Part shown: one piece after another, positions 13,128-25,050 of the stretch
How positions within the stretch are numbered: the stretch's first letter is position 1
How the letters are laid out: every line of letters starts with the position of its first letter
Origin: Anisodus tanguticus
Taxonomy: Eukaryota; Streptophyta; Magnoliopsida; Solanales; Solanaceae
DNA: 64,000 bases
Assembly: GCA_034509755.1 (NCBI GenBank)
Contig: CM067539.1
Coordinates: forward strand, 30,320,001 to 30,384,000
Reading direction: 5' to 3'
Translations under genes and position numbers: made by a program
The notes under the pieces: generated by a model
Told to the model about the DNA's origin: nothing
The model's input: the letters and a program-made list of their open reading frames with translations, nothing else
Databases searched by the model: none

Positions 13128-13299
13128 ATGGTGAGGATACGTTATACAGCAGGAGAAGATTAGGATTTTGCACATGTACCCGCACCCGTTGTCAGAGGTG
13201 GTACGCGGGGCAGGGGATAAGGTAGAGCCAGAGGTAGACCTTGAGTTGTTGCTCGAGGCCGAGCACCTGCAGTTGTTCGGCCTCGTGACTGAGCGGAGT
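13128..13299 (+). pseudogene. gag start of Tekay-like element, interrupted
   Basis: An ATG about 175 bp after the primer site opens a frame reading MVRIRYTAGED, then a stop, then a Gly/Arg-rich run (GGTRGRG...GRARGRP). That composition is typical of the basic N-terminus of Gag in Tekay/Del elements. The frame carries stops and is cut at 13,300 by an antisense LTR, so no product is expected. Overlapping frames on both strands of this GC-richer patch are shadows. Confidence 0.45.
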
Positions 13300-16212
13300 T
13301 GTCACGATCCACATCACGGGTATGGTGGCACCTACACAATTCCCCCGGTAGGCAAACCAAATTTCCAATACAACTTTTTTTTTTAAAAGGGTTTAAAAGT
13401 AAATAGGGAAGAAAATAAGTTACAAATGTAAAGAACTCCATTAAATCATAAGAAAGAAGAAATAGTAAAATAATCTTTCATTCACAGTGTGGTCTGACTT
13501 ATATAAGGACTCTAAGATACAACATCAGAATGTTGAAAATACAACCCTGTCTGAATGAAAGGAACAATTACATAAGATAGGAACCAAGGCCACTGAATAA
13601 GATAGTCTGCCTCAACTCCCCGCGCTCAAATCTGCAACCTGATAGACCGAATACCTGCACCCAGAAAAGATGCAGCAAGTGTAGCATGAGTACACAACGT
13701 ACCCCTGTAGACATCATAGGCCGACTACGACATAAACACATAATCAGAGATAAATACCAAGTTGACACCACATAACCTACCACTAGCAACTTAATAACCT
13801 TTCTAAGTCATACCAACTACATTATGATTCATGTAATTTACCAATACATCTTAATCACGTAAGGTCCACAAACATATAAGATTACCCACATAGGACTCTC
13901 AAGTTGTTCCTATCGACAAGGATGCACCAATTATATAAGGCATAAATCCACCACAAGCACGTCAAGAACATTCAATCACGTGTACTATTTACATTTTAGA
14001 AGTTCCCTAGACTCACACCTAGACCAAATAATACCGGATTGAAGCTAGACTTTAATTTAACAATTAACATTTTAAGAAAATTGCATCACGATCCTTTACC
14101 CTACTAATGAATGACATTTCCTATAACTCTTAGGTAAGAAACACGTTGTTTATGATTATTACCTCTAACCTCGGACTTAAGTAAAACCATGAAAAATTAA
14201 CAACACCACCCTTTCATATGCTAGACTCTTTATTCAATGACACAGTTACCCTCAACACATCACCATTACCACTAGTGCAACAAGAATAACAATGGTTACC
14301 AACTAACGGAATATAGTCACATAGCCGATTTACAAGAAAACACTGCTTATTCCATCACGTAGGCACCATAATCAACAAGAATCACAAGTCATGTATACTC
14401 AGTCAATTTCCAAGATCCAGCCAAGTTATCAAGAATCACTCAATTACAAATACAACCACAATTCCAAATGAAATGGCATAAGTAAGTATGATATGAATGT
14501 GGAGATGAAAATGCAATGTATATGCAATGTACCTTTCTCAACCTGGTATACAGTACGTCAAGGTTTTATTATGATCCGTGCACCTATAGGAGACCCACGA
14601 AGACCATATACTACTCATAGCTAGCCAGAATTCCACACACGAATTTGATTAGAGCCCATGAATCATTTGTTGAGTCTCAATCATGCTGCAACGTGCAACT
14701 CTGCTCCCCGCATATCAATATCATCTTAAGTGCCATAATCTCATATTACTTTTACCTTTCCGTTCTCATGGACCACAACATATTCATACCACTCTCACAT
14801 AAGTCACAGAACCATGAGTGTATGAATGCAATGAAAATACAAGGCAAGATATCATGATATAATGAGATGCAATCAATTATAGAGATGATATACACATACT
14901 TCAAGAATTCAACAACACATAAAAAAATCCAGTCAAATTAGGATATCAATCGAAAGCATGTGTGATGAGCAACCAAACAATAACAATCATGGCGACAGGC
15001 CTACATATGGCGATGAGCCCAAATAAACAGTAGTCGGAACCAACACAAGGCTGGTTCCCCAAACCCCATCATCATAGTTCAACACTGGTACCCACCCAAC
15101 CGTTCATCACAACCGACTGAGTGGGACCCCTAAACATGCTCAATACCCCTTAATATTTATAACTAATTACGTATTTCTATCGGAATCTCGAAAAGCTAAA
15201 TAGTAGCCTACCTCAATACCGAATAGGAGCCACAAACGGTCGATCCGTAATGCACATGCTTGACTCCTTAGAACTCTTTATAGCGGACTTAATCTAACAT
15301 ATAAGTTCTACATATTAAAATCACAACAAGCTCACAAAGACTCAGTCCTTAACCAACATAAGAGCCCTATACTTCTATCCCGGGCTTACAATGTCAAAAT
15401 CCCTACCTTGTTATTCAAAAAGGTTTTAAACATGATTACTAGGTATAATCCAAAGTTAATTTGGAAAACAACATTATTTAGTCCTTCAATTTTATAATAT
15501 CAAAGAAACCCAAATTTACAACCCTAGATTCTTCCCCAATTTAAGAAAATATTTCATATAACCAATTTCATCATACAACCAAGTTGTTTTACCCCCAAAA
15601 TAACTTATTTAGAAGAAATCATTCTATACCCATTCGATTTTATTACACAATCATCACCTCAAGATGCTCACAATTTTTAAGAGTTCTTACTATTATTCTT
15701 AGTTCCAAACTATTTCCCCCAATTACTAAAATATTAAAGAAACATACAAGGGAAAAGAATATATCACCTTCCATAGAGGATCATTAGGCCAATAATGTAG
15801 AAAAACCATTTAGTCAGCCCCAGCTCGAAAACACTAATTTGGGAAAGTGTGCTATCATTAACTATTTATACACACAAGACTACTAGTGTTTCCGCCGCAG
15901 CGGATTCAATTCCGCTGGGGCGGATGCGATGTGGTGAAGGAAGGGTCCGCTGGGGCGAAGTCACTTGACACGTCGCTCATGTGTCATGACAGATAGAACC
16001 ATGTTGGAGCGAGATTCACTGGGGCAGAAATGAGTTCATTGAGGCGGAATTGAATGTTTCTAGAAACTTCACATTACAAATAATCTTCTTTTTCATCCAC
16101 GGAAGTTACTCGACTCGTGATTTATAAAAGAAATATCATTGGTGAATACCGGGAGAAGAGTCATAACAACAAATCGAGCGGGAAGATCATAACGACTATG
16201 CGGGTTGTTACA
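13300..16212 (-). repeat. Tekay-like Gypsy LTR, minus orientation, apparently full length
   Basis: The minus strand starts TGTAACAACCCGCATAGTCG at 16,212 and ends ...GTGGATCGTGACA at 13,300, giving TG...CA termini about 2.9 kb apart. It shares internal segments with the LTRs at 1-2,900 and 17,352 onward. Flanking five-base sequences (GGAGT left, TCAGA right) do not match, so target duplications are lost or the copy is rearranged. It lies antisense inside the gag start of a plus-strand relative. No coding sequence was seen in it. Confidence 0.6.
15863..16050 (-). promoter_or_regulatory. LTR TATA box with upstream CGCTGGGGCGGA motif array
   Basis: TATAAATA (minus) lies at 15,863-15,870. Upstream on the same strand, within 200 bp, are six degenerate copies of a 12-mer like CGCTGGGGCGGA. 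They lie near 15,892, 15,912, 15,946, 16,005, 16,018 and 16,038, and are irregularly spaced. The layout, a reiterated element just upstream of a TATA box, looks like an LTR promoter module. Confidence 0.55.
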
Positions 16213-17351
16213 TCAGATACCAATTAAACAAACGCTCATCCGCGAATGGAGAGAGTGGAAAAAGTAATGGTGCAATAGACAGGGCTTGGAATCTGGTCTC
16301 GCAAGGGCTCTTCTTAATTTTATACACGTGGAGGGAAAACATCGTCACACAACCAAACCTACGATACTGATAATTTAAACTGACCGATTGGAAAACACTA
16401 ATATTACTCACGTTATAGGAAGAATAATTGCGCGAAATTTTTTGACTTCAAACATTCGTGGTATAGAACCACACCCTTAGTCACACTACCACACATCATC
16501 ATACATCATCGAGATTTAGTAATACCAAATTCGTAACATCGTTTGTCATTACAGACTTACTCGTTTAGCCAAGTCAAAGATTACACGGCATAAAATAATA
16601 GCGGAAGCTGACGCTTCACAAGACTTACATGAGGTCCGAGATGGGAATTATTAAGCAAACTGATAGGACCAATACTCGTGAAGAGAACTATCACTTCCAA
16701 ACAATATCACATACACTAAAATTCAAAATTGTGGACTTCGCTTCGGTGGATAATTCATTTGCGGAAGCGCTTTGACGCTCGCAAAAAACTAGTTCACTGA
16801 AGCGGACGACAGGGAAAAGGCAAACTTCGCTGGAGCGGTACACTAACCCGCTCATGCGGACTCACTAGGCGGAGAAGAGGCTCTTCGGGACAGAAGACAC
16901 AAAATTTGAAAAACTACCCCCAAAACTGATCGGTCCCCCACTTTCTTTCCACTTCATCAACTCCTAAAATTCCCGAACTCACTTCAACTCCCTCTCCCCT
17001 ACTATCTTGCTAGTATACCCATAAACCCTACCTACACTCATCACTCTCTCACTCACACCATCACCCTCTCCCTACTCACTACCTTGCCCCTCCACCAGCT
17101 CGCCATAGTCACCAACGACGGCACATCAACTAGGACCTCCGGAATCCTCTCGCTCTTGCACTACTTGATTTTTTTTGCTCTTCGGTAAGTCTCTAAACTT
17201 TGTATTACATACTTATGGCTTCATATACTAGGGTAGAAGTATGGTGGTGATGGAGATATTTAGATAAACCATGGAAATTTTGGGGTGGGGTTTGTTATGA
17301 TGAAAGATTTACAAATTGGGTTTAATACTGTCGTTATAGGACTTTACATAA
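16213..17351 (+). other. Unassigned retroelement fragment with motif cluster and CT-rich leader
   Basis: No coding domain was found. At about 16,740-16,880 there is a cluster of GCGGA/CGCT motifs close to those in the neighbouring LTR, for example near 16,796 and 16,827. At about 16,905-17,185 a C/T-rich tract leads to a splice-donor-like CGGTAAGTC. The same order (motif cluster, CT-rich leader, donor) occurs upstream of the Athila ORF3 at about 62,400 down to 61,880. It is plausibly a relic of an Athila 3' region, but sequence similarity is weak by eye. Confidence 0.35.
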
Positions 17352-19311
17352 TGTCACGACCCAAATTACTAAGTCGTGTGGGCACCTACCTTTTCCCACA
17401 TCGATAGGAGAACCCTTCCCTAACCAAAATTTTAACACAATAAAGTAAATAATGTGGAATAAATAGAAGTCTAATTTATACCATAAATATCAAGTGCGGG
17501 ATACAACAACTATCAAAGGGATTTGGTGTGAATAGTACAAGAGCTTCTAAATATACAATTGGAATAAAAGATACAACTACAACCTGAATACAACTTCTAT
17601 TTAGAATGAAAGTTAAATAAAAAATCTAGATGAACTCCACAAGACCCTTGAAGGCTAATCGAACCTCGCTGAAGCAACTCTACACCCAAAAAGGGTGTAG
17701 CAATAGTAGTATCAGTACAAACACTATATACCGGTAGGTATCATAGGCCGACAATAGTTAGCTAACATATGTACAAGAAAAAAACTAAAAGATAGACATG
17801 CTCAAAATCAAGTACAAGTAGTATTGCAGTTCAAGAATAACCACTCAAGTACAGAAAGATCAGTAACCAAATCATAGCCTATGGTGAAGCACCTAAATCC
17901 AAGTCTGCCAAGTTTTCCATAATTTCTCAGAACAATCACAACCACAATTATAATCAACAAGTCTGAACCATAGATGTAAAATGAGATGATGAGAATGAAT
18001 GATGAATAAATATGCAATGCAATGCAGTGGCCACATGATCAATCCGTACATACATTATCCGAAAAGAATATATCATCATTCCAGTAGTCATGACCCATGT
18101 GGACCTGCGATGTCTATGCACCAGTCATTCCGTATCACACAACCTATAATAACTCTTTCACCAAATACCCCGCTAGCCACTCCGTATCACACAATATAGA
18201 TATGGCTACGCAATATAGTATGTCATATGAATCATAAATACTCCCTTTCTCATTTTTCATCGTCACGCCAATAGCAAGATCACATCAATATATCATGAAA
18301 TGAGATTCTATACAATGCAATGATAATATCAGGTATATCATATCAATTCCCAATCGTCCCACGTAAGGACACTTATCATAATATCAACATCACATTAATT
18401 TCCTTCCTTTATACATGAGCAAGCTATGATAGGTGAGATATAACTACATCACAATATGACATGGTATGTCATATAAGTCCAATAACCATAAAGAAGAATT
18501 AAGTCATACTTAGTCACAGTAACTGACCTAAGTATTCCATCCCAACTACATACCCAAAGGCTTACATGCTTTCTCCAACAGAATCTAACTACACATACGC
18601 TTCGCTAACTGAAATCTAACCAAAAGGTAAACCGTAACCTACCTGGAGTGCCGAGTGAGAGTCACACAATCACACTTGTGCCTTGTCCTCTCGAAGTCTA
18701 GTATTATCAAAGTCTAAGTTAGAATAAGGAATTCTTAACACCCATATCATTACACTAGTCCTTTGTATCCAAATCAAGTAGGGAAGAAGGGGGAAACTGA
18801 CATTATAGGGGTAAAATAGTCATTTTAAAGGTGAACTATGAAATTCAACATACTAGGAGTCCAATCATACTAACCAATTGCTAAATCAACTCACATTTAG
18901 ACTAATTTCATCTTATAAGTAAATCCCTCAAATTTGGGTATGAACACTAGTTTTCAACATTCAAATTTATCAATGTAGATAGAAGATTTAAGCTTAAAAA
19001 GTACTAAATAAAGATTCACCATACTTTGATTAACAAAACCTACTAATTAATTCTTACTTTTAAGCTTAACAAATCATCAAGCCCTAATTTGGTTGAACTC
19101 TTCTTCCCCAATTAGATTCTAGGTCACGACCACAATTAAATCAACATAATGAAGCTAAGTAAAGACAATACAAGGTTAAGAAAGGTTACCTCAAGAAGAA
19201 ATCACTTATGGATGATTGGAATCGGCTTAATGGTGCTTTGGAAGTGTATTTTCAAAATGAGGGAAGATAGGGTTCTAAAGACACTTAAAAAGTAATCTGG
19301 AATCCCGTCGT

Positions 19312-19392
19312 CCGCTGCAGTGGACGCGCGCCCGTGGACCCTCTCCACACCTGCAGTCCTTTACAATAAGTCAAAAAGCTCGCCCCAGCGAG
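19312..19392. promoter_or_regulatory. GC-rich motif cluster in third Tekay-like LTR
   Basis: CCGCTGCAGTGGAC (19,312), CCCGTGGAC (19,331), CACCTGCAG (19,349) and CGCCCCAGCGAG (19,381) lie together in otherwise AT-rich sequence. The last is the inverse of the CGCTGGGGCG motif in the 13,300-16,212 LTR. The cluster occupies the matching zone of the LTR. Confidence 0.45.
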
Positions 19393-19576
19393 TACACTAG
19401 CAACCAGAAAAACCAAGTCTTATGTAATTTCAACTCGAAATCCAATAATCACCCGAAAACTCCCCAATACAAACCAGATATGAACACATATGTACAAACA
19501 CGCTACAGACTCACTCGTGGCCTCAGAATTTCCATCGGAGTTCTAATTCTAAGAGTCAACCCTCCACAGGCTAAAT

Positions 19577-22500
19577 TAAGGCTGGCTAGTGGGCCGGGAC
19601 GACCCGATCCCATCCCGAGCCCGCCCCGACCCCGAGTAAAAAAAAATAGTAGCGGGACTCGAACTCGGGACGAGACAATGTCTCATCCCACCCATCCCGA
19701 GCCCGCCCCAGGCTCGCCAAACCCGACCCCGCCCCCAATCCCGCCCGAGAGCCCCCCTTTGTAAATATAGTTGTTGCACCAACGACCATTTTAGATTTTG
19801 GCCGTTGGGCAACGACCATTTTTGGCCTCCCCCAACCCCCCAACCCCCCTACACCTTAATATTTATTTTTAACTCATAAGTTATTATATTTACACTTTAA
19901 CCCAATTTTTCAACTATAAATAACTCATTTTCTCTTCATCTTTCTCACAAATCTTCCTACAATCTCTCTAATCTCTCAATATCTCTCTCTACAAGTCTAC
20001 ATTGTTTACTAAATATTCAATTTTATTTATTCATTTGGGAATTGGGAGTGAAGTTGGCAACTAGCTTGAGGATCTTCCATCGAGCAAAGTTTCAATTTTC
20101 AACCTCTCGATTACACGTCGACGTTACGTCGACGTTTGGTACATTCGTTCCTTCATTAAATTATTATTGTCTGTTTATTTTATTTAGCGCACTTAATTTT
20201 ATTATCTTTAATTATTTATTATCATAATTAAAATGAAAGGATTAAGAGGTATGTTTAAGGGTAAGGGTAAGGGTGCTTCTTCTAGTAGGGGCAACCAGGG
20301 CAAGGGTACTTCTTCTAGTCATCTTATTCCTACACAAGATGATTTTGTTGATACTCAACATTTTCCTACAATACCATTAGATTTAGACGAGGAGCTATTT
20401 TCTGGAACTCAAGAAGACTTTAATTTAGACGATGATCTAGATGATACACCCACTAATGTTGATGACAATACACCCACTAGTGCACCTTCAACTGAAATGC
20501 CTCATATTCCCCCTAGTATGAGACAAGATCCAGCAAAACGACCATTAAAATTAGATGCATGGACATTTTTTGATAAGGACGTAGAGAATCAAGTAGCTAT
20601 ATGTAAAATTTGTAAAAATGTTTTAACATTTAAAACTGGAAAAGGTCACGGTGGGACGGGGGGTTTAATTAGACACGTAGTAAGTGCTCATCCAGCTAGG
20701 TATGCCCAATACCAGGCTTCAAAACTGGGTGCGCAAACGCCCGCTCCATCGGGACAAGGTTCACATACTGATATTGTCCCGGACCAAGTACATGGTCAAA
20801 TTAACCATGACGGGGGGAATTGTAGGCCTTAAATACAATAAACATAGAGATAAGGAAGCAATATCAAAATTAGTTGTTGTGGAGGGTTTGCCCTTTTCAT
20901 TTCCTTCATCTCCCGGTTTTATTCATTACATTAGAGATATATATAATCCTGCTTTTAACGGTTTTTCTAGATCAACTGTTAAGAGATATGTATTTAAATT
21001 CGCACATGAATATCAACAATATTTACGTTTTTCATTATATCATTTTAATGGCAAAGTATCTATCACGTCTGATATAGGTCGTAGTACTAACGACCATGAT
21101 TATTTAACAGTAACTTGTCATTGTATAGATTATAAATGGTCTATGTAAAAACGTATCTTAGCGTATAGATATATAGATGGTAGGCACACTGGTACTTTTA
21201 TTACAGATAATATTTATCAAGTGTGCCATTATTATGGAATAACCGATAAAATTATGACTATTACATTAGATAACGCTTCTTCTAACAATTACGCTATTAC
21301 AATTTTAAAAAATAGTTTAACTCCATCTTTTCCAGATCATTTTCATATAAAATGCGCGTGCCATATATATAACTTAATTGTAAAGGTTGGTCTATCACTT
21401 TTTCAAGACATTCTTAGTAAAATACTATTTGCTATAAACTTTATTTTTAAAAGTAATAGAGTACAACGAAGAAAAGAATATAAAAAAATTTGTCACGATT
21501 GTGGACTACCTTATAGAAAAATTCCACAAGAAGTATCCACTAGGTGGAATTCTTTATACGAGCAACTACTTGTTGCTTATGACTATAGAAAACCTATAAC
21601 TTTATTTTTTAACTCTCATAATCAAAATCCAGTTGATATGGTTGTAGATAGTGATTGAGTAAAAATTTCCGAACTTATTGTATTTTTAGAGAAATTTTTT
21701 CAAGCAACAAAAGAATTTTCCGGTATATATTATCCTACTATTTCAACTATGTTGTTTTATATAACTCTAATATTTTTATTACTTAGTGAATATATGGAAA
21801 AACCAGCTTATATGGATTCTATTATTAAAATGTTTATTAAAATAATAAAAAAATTATTCTTATTCCCACTATTAATATTATTGGTGCTGTATTAAATTCG
21901 ATTATTAAAATAGACGGTACTAAATCACTAATTGAAACTATTTACGATTGTATAGAAGTACTACCACCTCCAAGTCCCAAAAATCTAAATCACCCACCAC
22001 CTATTGAACAAACTAAAGAAGAAGTGTTGTCTAGCGTAGAAGACCAATGCAAAAAAATATATAGGTTTTATCAACAAGAAAATGCTAGTAACTTACCGGG
22101 TTCCATACCATCTTCTTCATCTTCAACACAACCTCACAAAAGACATGTTGTTTCTGCGGCTAGTATTGAAAGCCTCAGAAATAGAATGTGCGGCCGTACC
22201 GCTACTAACCAAATTAGCGAGTTGGATATTTTTATTTTTTGCAGGGTTCTGTACCATACCAAGAAGTTATCAATGAAGATAGACATGAAGACTTGCTGAA
22301 ATACTGGAGGGGGAATAAGAAGACCTTTTCGACACTTTCAATGATGGCCCGAGATGTTTTGAACATTCAAGCGTCATCAAATGCGTCTGAAAGCGTTTTT
22401 TCTGCCGGCAGATATCAAATAGGAGACCACAGACACTCATTAGCTGGAGACAGCTTGGAAATTGTAGTATTATTTAGAGATTGGATACGAGCGGAGCGGA

Positions 22501-23064
22501 GAAGGTGCGGTCAATCGGAGATCAACGAAGAAGAAGACGAAAACTACAACGAAATCTTATCCGAAGGTAGTGAAAGCGACATGGATCAATTTGACCAACA
22601 AATACCAATTCCAACAGAAGAACCACAAGAAATTATCAAGCAATTAGAACAGGTTTTTTTGAAAATGTAATTTTTTTAATTGCAATTTTATTATGTAATT
22701 TGCAACTTTTGGACAACACCACAAAGTTGCAATTTAGATTTTAGACAATTGTATTTGTATTACAAAAAAATCATGTGTCTATTAAATAATATAATAGGCA
22801 CAAAAACAGCCTTGAGATGTTTTTATTACACTAGCTTGTCTTGTTTATTGAGTTTTTTTTATACATATGTTATTAAAAAAAAAGGAAAACCTGCCGGAAC
22901 CCGCCCCGACCCGACACCGCCCTGACCCGATTCCGACGGGATCAGGATCGGGACGGGACTGGAGCAAGTCCCGCCAATCCCGACCCCGCCCCCTTCGCCC
23001 GTCCCGCCCTAACCCCGCCAGACCCGGCCCGCCAGACCCGAGCCCTGCCCACTGGCCAGGCTTA
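19577..23064 (+). mobile_element. hAT transposon with 8-bp target duplication
   Basis: Terminal inverted repeats are imperfect but clear: left TAAGGCTGGCTAGTGGGC, and right, read inward, TAAGCCTGGCCAGTGGGC. The flanking 8-bp duplications GGCTAAAT (19,569-19,576) and GGCTAAAC (23,065-23,072) differ at one base. Both subterminal regions (about 19,595-19,760 and 22,890-23,050) are dense in CCCGACCCG/GGGCGGG motifs, as expected of hAT transposase-binding regions. One disrupted transposase gene lies between them in plus orientation. It is nested in a Tekay-like LTR and therefore younger than it. Confidence 0.9.
20233..22670 (+). pseudogene. hAT transposase, frameshifted and with in-frame stops
   Basis: The ATG at 20,233 opens a Gly/Lys/Ser-rich leader, then an acidic stretch. 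A BED zinc finger follows at about residues 107-154 (W110, F112, C124-x2-C127, H148, H153). The frame shifts near 20,815, at a G run, and continues with transposase-like sequence (LPFSF...STVKRYV). Stops follow at 21,146-21,148 and 21,656-21,658. The 21,221-21,658 part carries the DNAS...KCACHIYNLIVK block of the hAT catalytic fold. The C-terminal dimerisation region lies at about 22,320-22,490 (LSMMARDVLNIQASS...SVFSAGR). At least three frames are needed, so it is inactive as written. Family assignment is firm. Confidence 0.9.
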
Positions 23065-23287
23065 GGCTAAACTAGTTTTCAAACTAATAGCCAAAAGTGC
23101 TCTCGAGGGCCTCGAGAACCTAACCAACTATCTCACCTAGTCATAAACAACATCGGAATTTCTATCGGAGCTCTTGAATCACTTGAAGCCCAAGTGTCTT
23201 GCTTGAAGGTCTTTTCTTCTACTTCACTTTTTAACCTTGATTTTTTTTCCTTTTTAAGAAATAGAGCTTGTAAATGTGTGAATTTAG

Positions 23288-24389
23288 TGTTGGAAATTTG
23301 CCTTTGGTGAGGAGGTTGCGTCCACCCATATTTAATGACTTAAACACTAGGGTTTCACATGTTCGAGGCTTTGTATCTTCACACGTGCATAATCTACTAA
23401 GTGAGTAGATGATCGTAGGGCCAAGGATCGTCAAATTTCATTAAGAAATGAAAGAGGTACTGGTCCACGAAGTAAGGTGTTTGAGGCATGAAAATATGGT
23501 GTGGGACAAATCTACCACATCAGTGGGAAAATGAAGAATTGTTCTCTTTCTAAGCCTAAAAATGGATAAGGGTTTGGGACCCCAAGGGGTAACCCATGTG
23601 TTTGAAGGAGGTAGGACCTAGGTGTGCTTGGGTTCGAGGCTAGCCCCACACGCGCGCCGCCGCCGCCCGCCCGTCCCGTCTAGGCTCGGGTCATGGGCTG
23701 CGGGCTTCTGGGCTACTTCTGATATTATCTTTTGGACCCCAAACTATTTAGTATTTACATTTTGGTCCATAGAGTTTTAGGAATGGTGGTCAGCAACCAG
23801 AAAGCCAACAGTTTATGGCATTAAACTTCTGAAATATTTTGCACCTTACTACAAAACGTTCCATGAATACCCATGAATATACCTCTTAAAGGACCTCTTA
23901 ATCACCTCTCCTCTTTCTAAACACTATATATTGCCTGAAACATATTTGAGGTACAGAGAGAGAGGATTAAGAAGAGAGCAGAAATAGTGTGCGAAAACTG
24001 TAAAAAAAAACAGAAAACAGAAAGTCTTCCTTCTTTTTCCTCTAAATTTTCCATTCTTCAGCAAGTCGTTTCGTGTTTATTTTCTTCGTCAGAATCAACC
24101 TATTTGCTTTGTAGTGTTGATTAGTTGCTGTTTTATCTTGGTAGACTATTGCCCGCTAACGTAAAAGCATATATACGGGGCAATCTTGTCTTAAAAACAA
24201 AGAGTCATCTCTCGACTCAGCCACAGTTGTAACAATCCAGATTTAGTGTTTCTTGATTTCAGGTTATCAAGATTCAAGACTCAACAAGCTTGTGGCAATT
24301 ATAATCTTGGATGTTTCTTTATCCTATCGAATACTTGTAATATTTATTTACTTTCCGTACTACTTTGATTTCAATAATTATATCCAACA
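23288..24389 (+). repeat. Solo Copia LTR (same family as 38,324-45,308)
   Basis: It starts TGTTGGAAATTTGCCTTTGG and ends ...TATCCAACA, and aligns along its length with the LTRs at 38,324 and 43,784. It shares the 'cacgcgcgccgccgccgcccgcccg' GC tract near 23,650, the TATA region (TATATATT at 23,925-23,932) and the 'gcccgctaacgtaaaagcatatatacgg' block. It lacks the (GGGTTCAC)n run. Flanks TTTAG (left) and TTTTG (right) may be a mutated 5-bp duplication. No internal region lies nearby, hence a solo LTR. Confidence 0.8.
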
Positions 24390-25050
24390 TTTTGAAGATT
24401 TAAATATAGCGGACTATGATTAGCTTGTGACTGAAGGGTGATAGTTTATTTTTTTCTCCTTATATGCTACATAATTTTGAAATTTTTTTAGTTGATTGCC
24501 AAGGCAGCGCCCAATCTAGGGTTCAACATTAATTCGATAGTTGTTATGAATACATTTTATTTTAGGAAATTTTCCTTTGTGTGATAATGTTGTTATCTTG
24601 TTGAGGTACTTTTTTTCCTCCTTGAAATAGACCTCACTGATCCTCTTGTTTATGCGTATATGGTGCATTAGAGAGCAATATGTTTAACATTTTTGGAGCT
24701 GAAGTTGGGATACATATTTGATGATTAGCCGAGTATTATTTTTTAGAATGGAAGCCTATATTTGGACATTCTGTATTGAATTTTCTTCGGTAAGATTAAG
24801 TAAATGTATAGTGGGAATTATATGGATTTAACATGGTTTAGATTTATTCCACCAAGTGGATAAGAGGTCTTCTCGACAGAAATGGATGAAAAGTTTTCTC
24901 TGTCAATAAATTATCTTGTGTTTTAGTTATTCAGGTCCAATGAAATGTATAGCATTTCAGATTTTGGCATTTAGTTATGTATCTGCATGCTAATGTGGTT
25001 GCACGTTACTATATACATTTTGATAATCGAGAAATCTGCAAGGGTAGTGG
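24390..25050. other. T-rich backbone sequence, no gene seen
   Basis: Plus-strand T-rich, intron-like sequence between two insertions. It matches no LTR in the window, has no long frame, and could be old host intergenic or intronic DNA. Confidence 0.4.

Larger units (their letters stand above)
17352..23220 (-). repeat. Tekay-like LTR, minus orientation, split by a hAT insertion
   Basis: The 3' end on the minus strand, ...GGGTCGTGACA, lies at 17,352. The body shares the 'gggtgtagcaa...agtatcagtac' segment (17,685-17,720) with the two other minus LTRs. The hAT element occupies 19,577-23,064, and LTR-like sequence resumes after it. No TGTAACAACCC-type start was found to the right, so the 5' end is truncated and the boundary near 23,220 is approximate. 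No genes belong to the LTR itself. Confidence 0.5.

Noticed and set aside
13160..13441. Frames on both strands around 13,160-13,440
   Set aside because: GC-rich gag start joined to an antisense LTR end. The frames cross the junction at 13,300 and cannot be a gene.
19480..19843. Overlapping Pro/Arg/Gly-rich frames on both strands
   Set aside because: They come from the GC-rich subterminal repeats of the hAT element. Open frames on both strands follow from composition.
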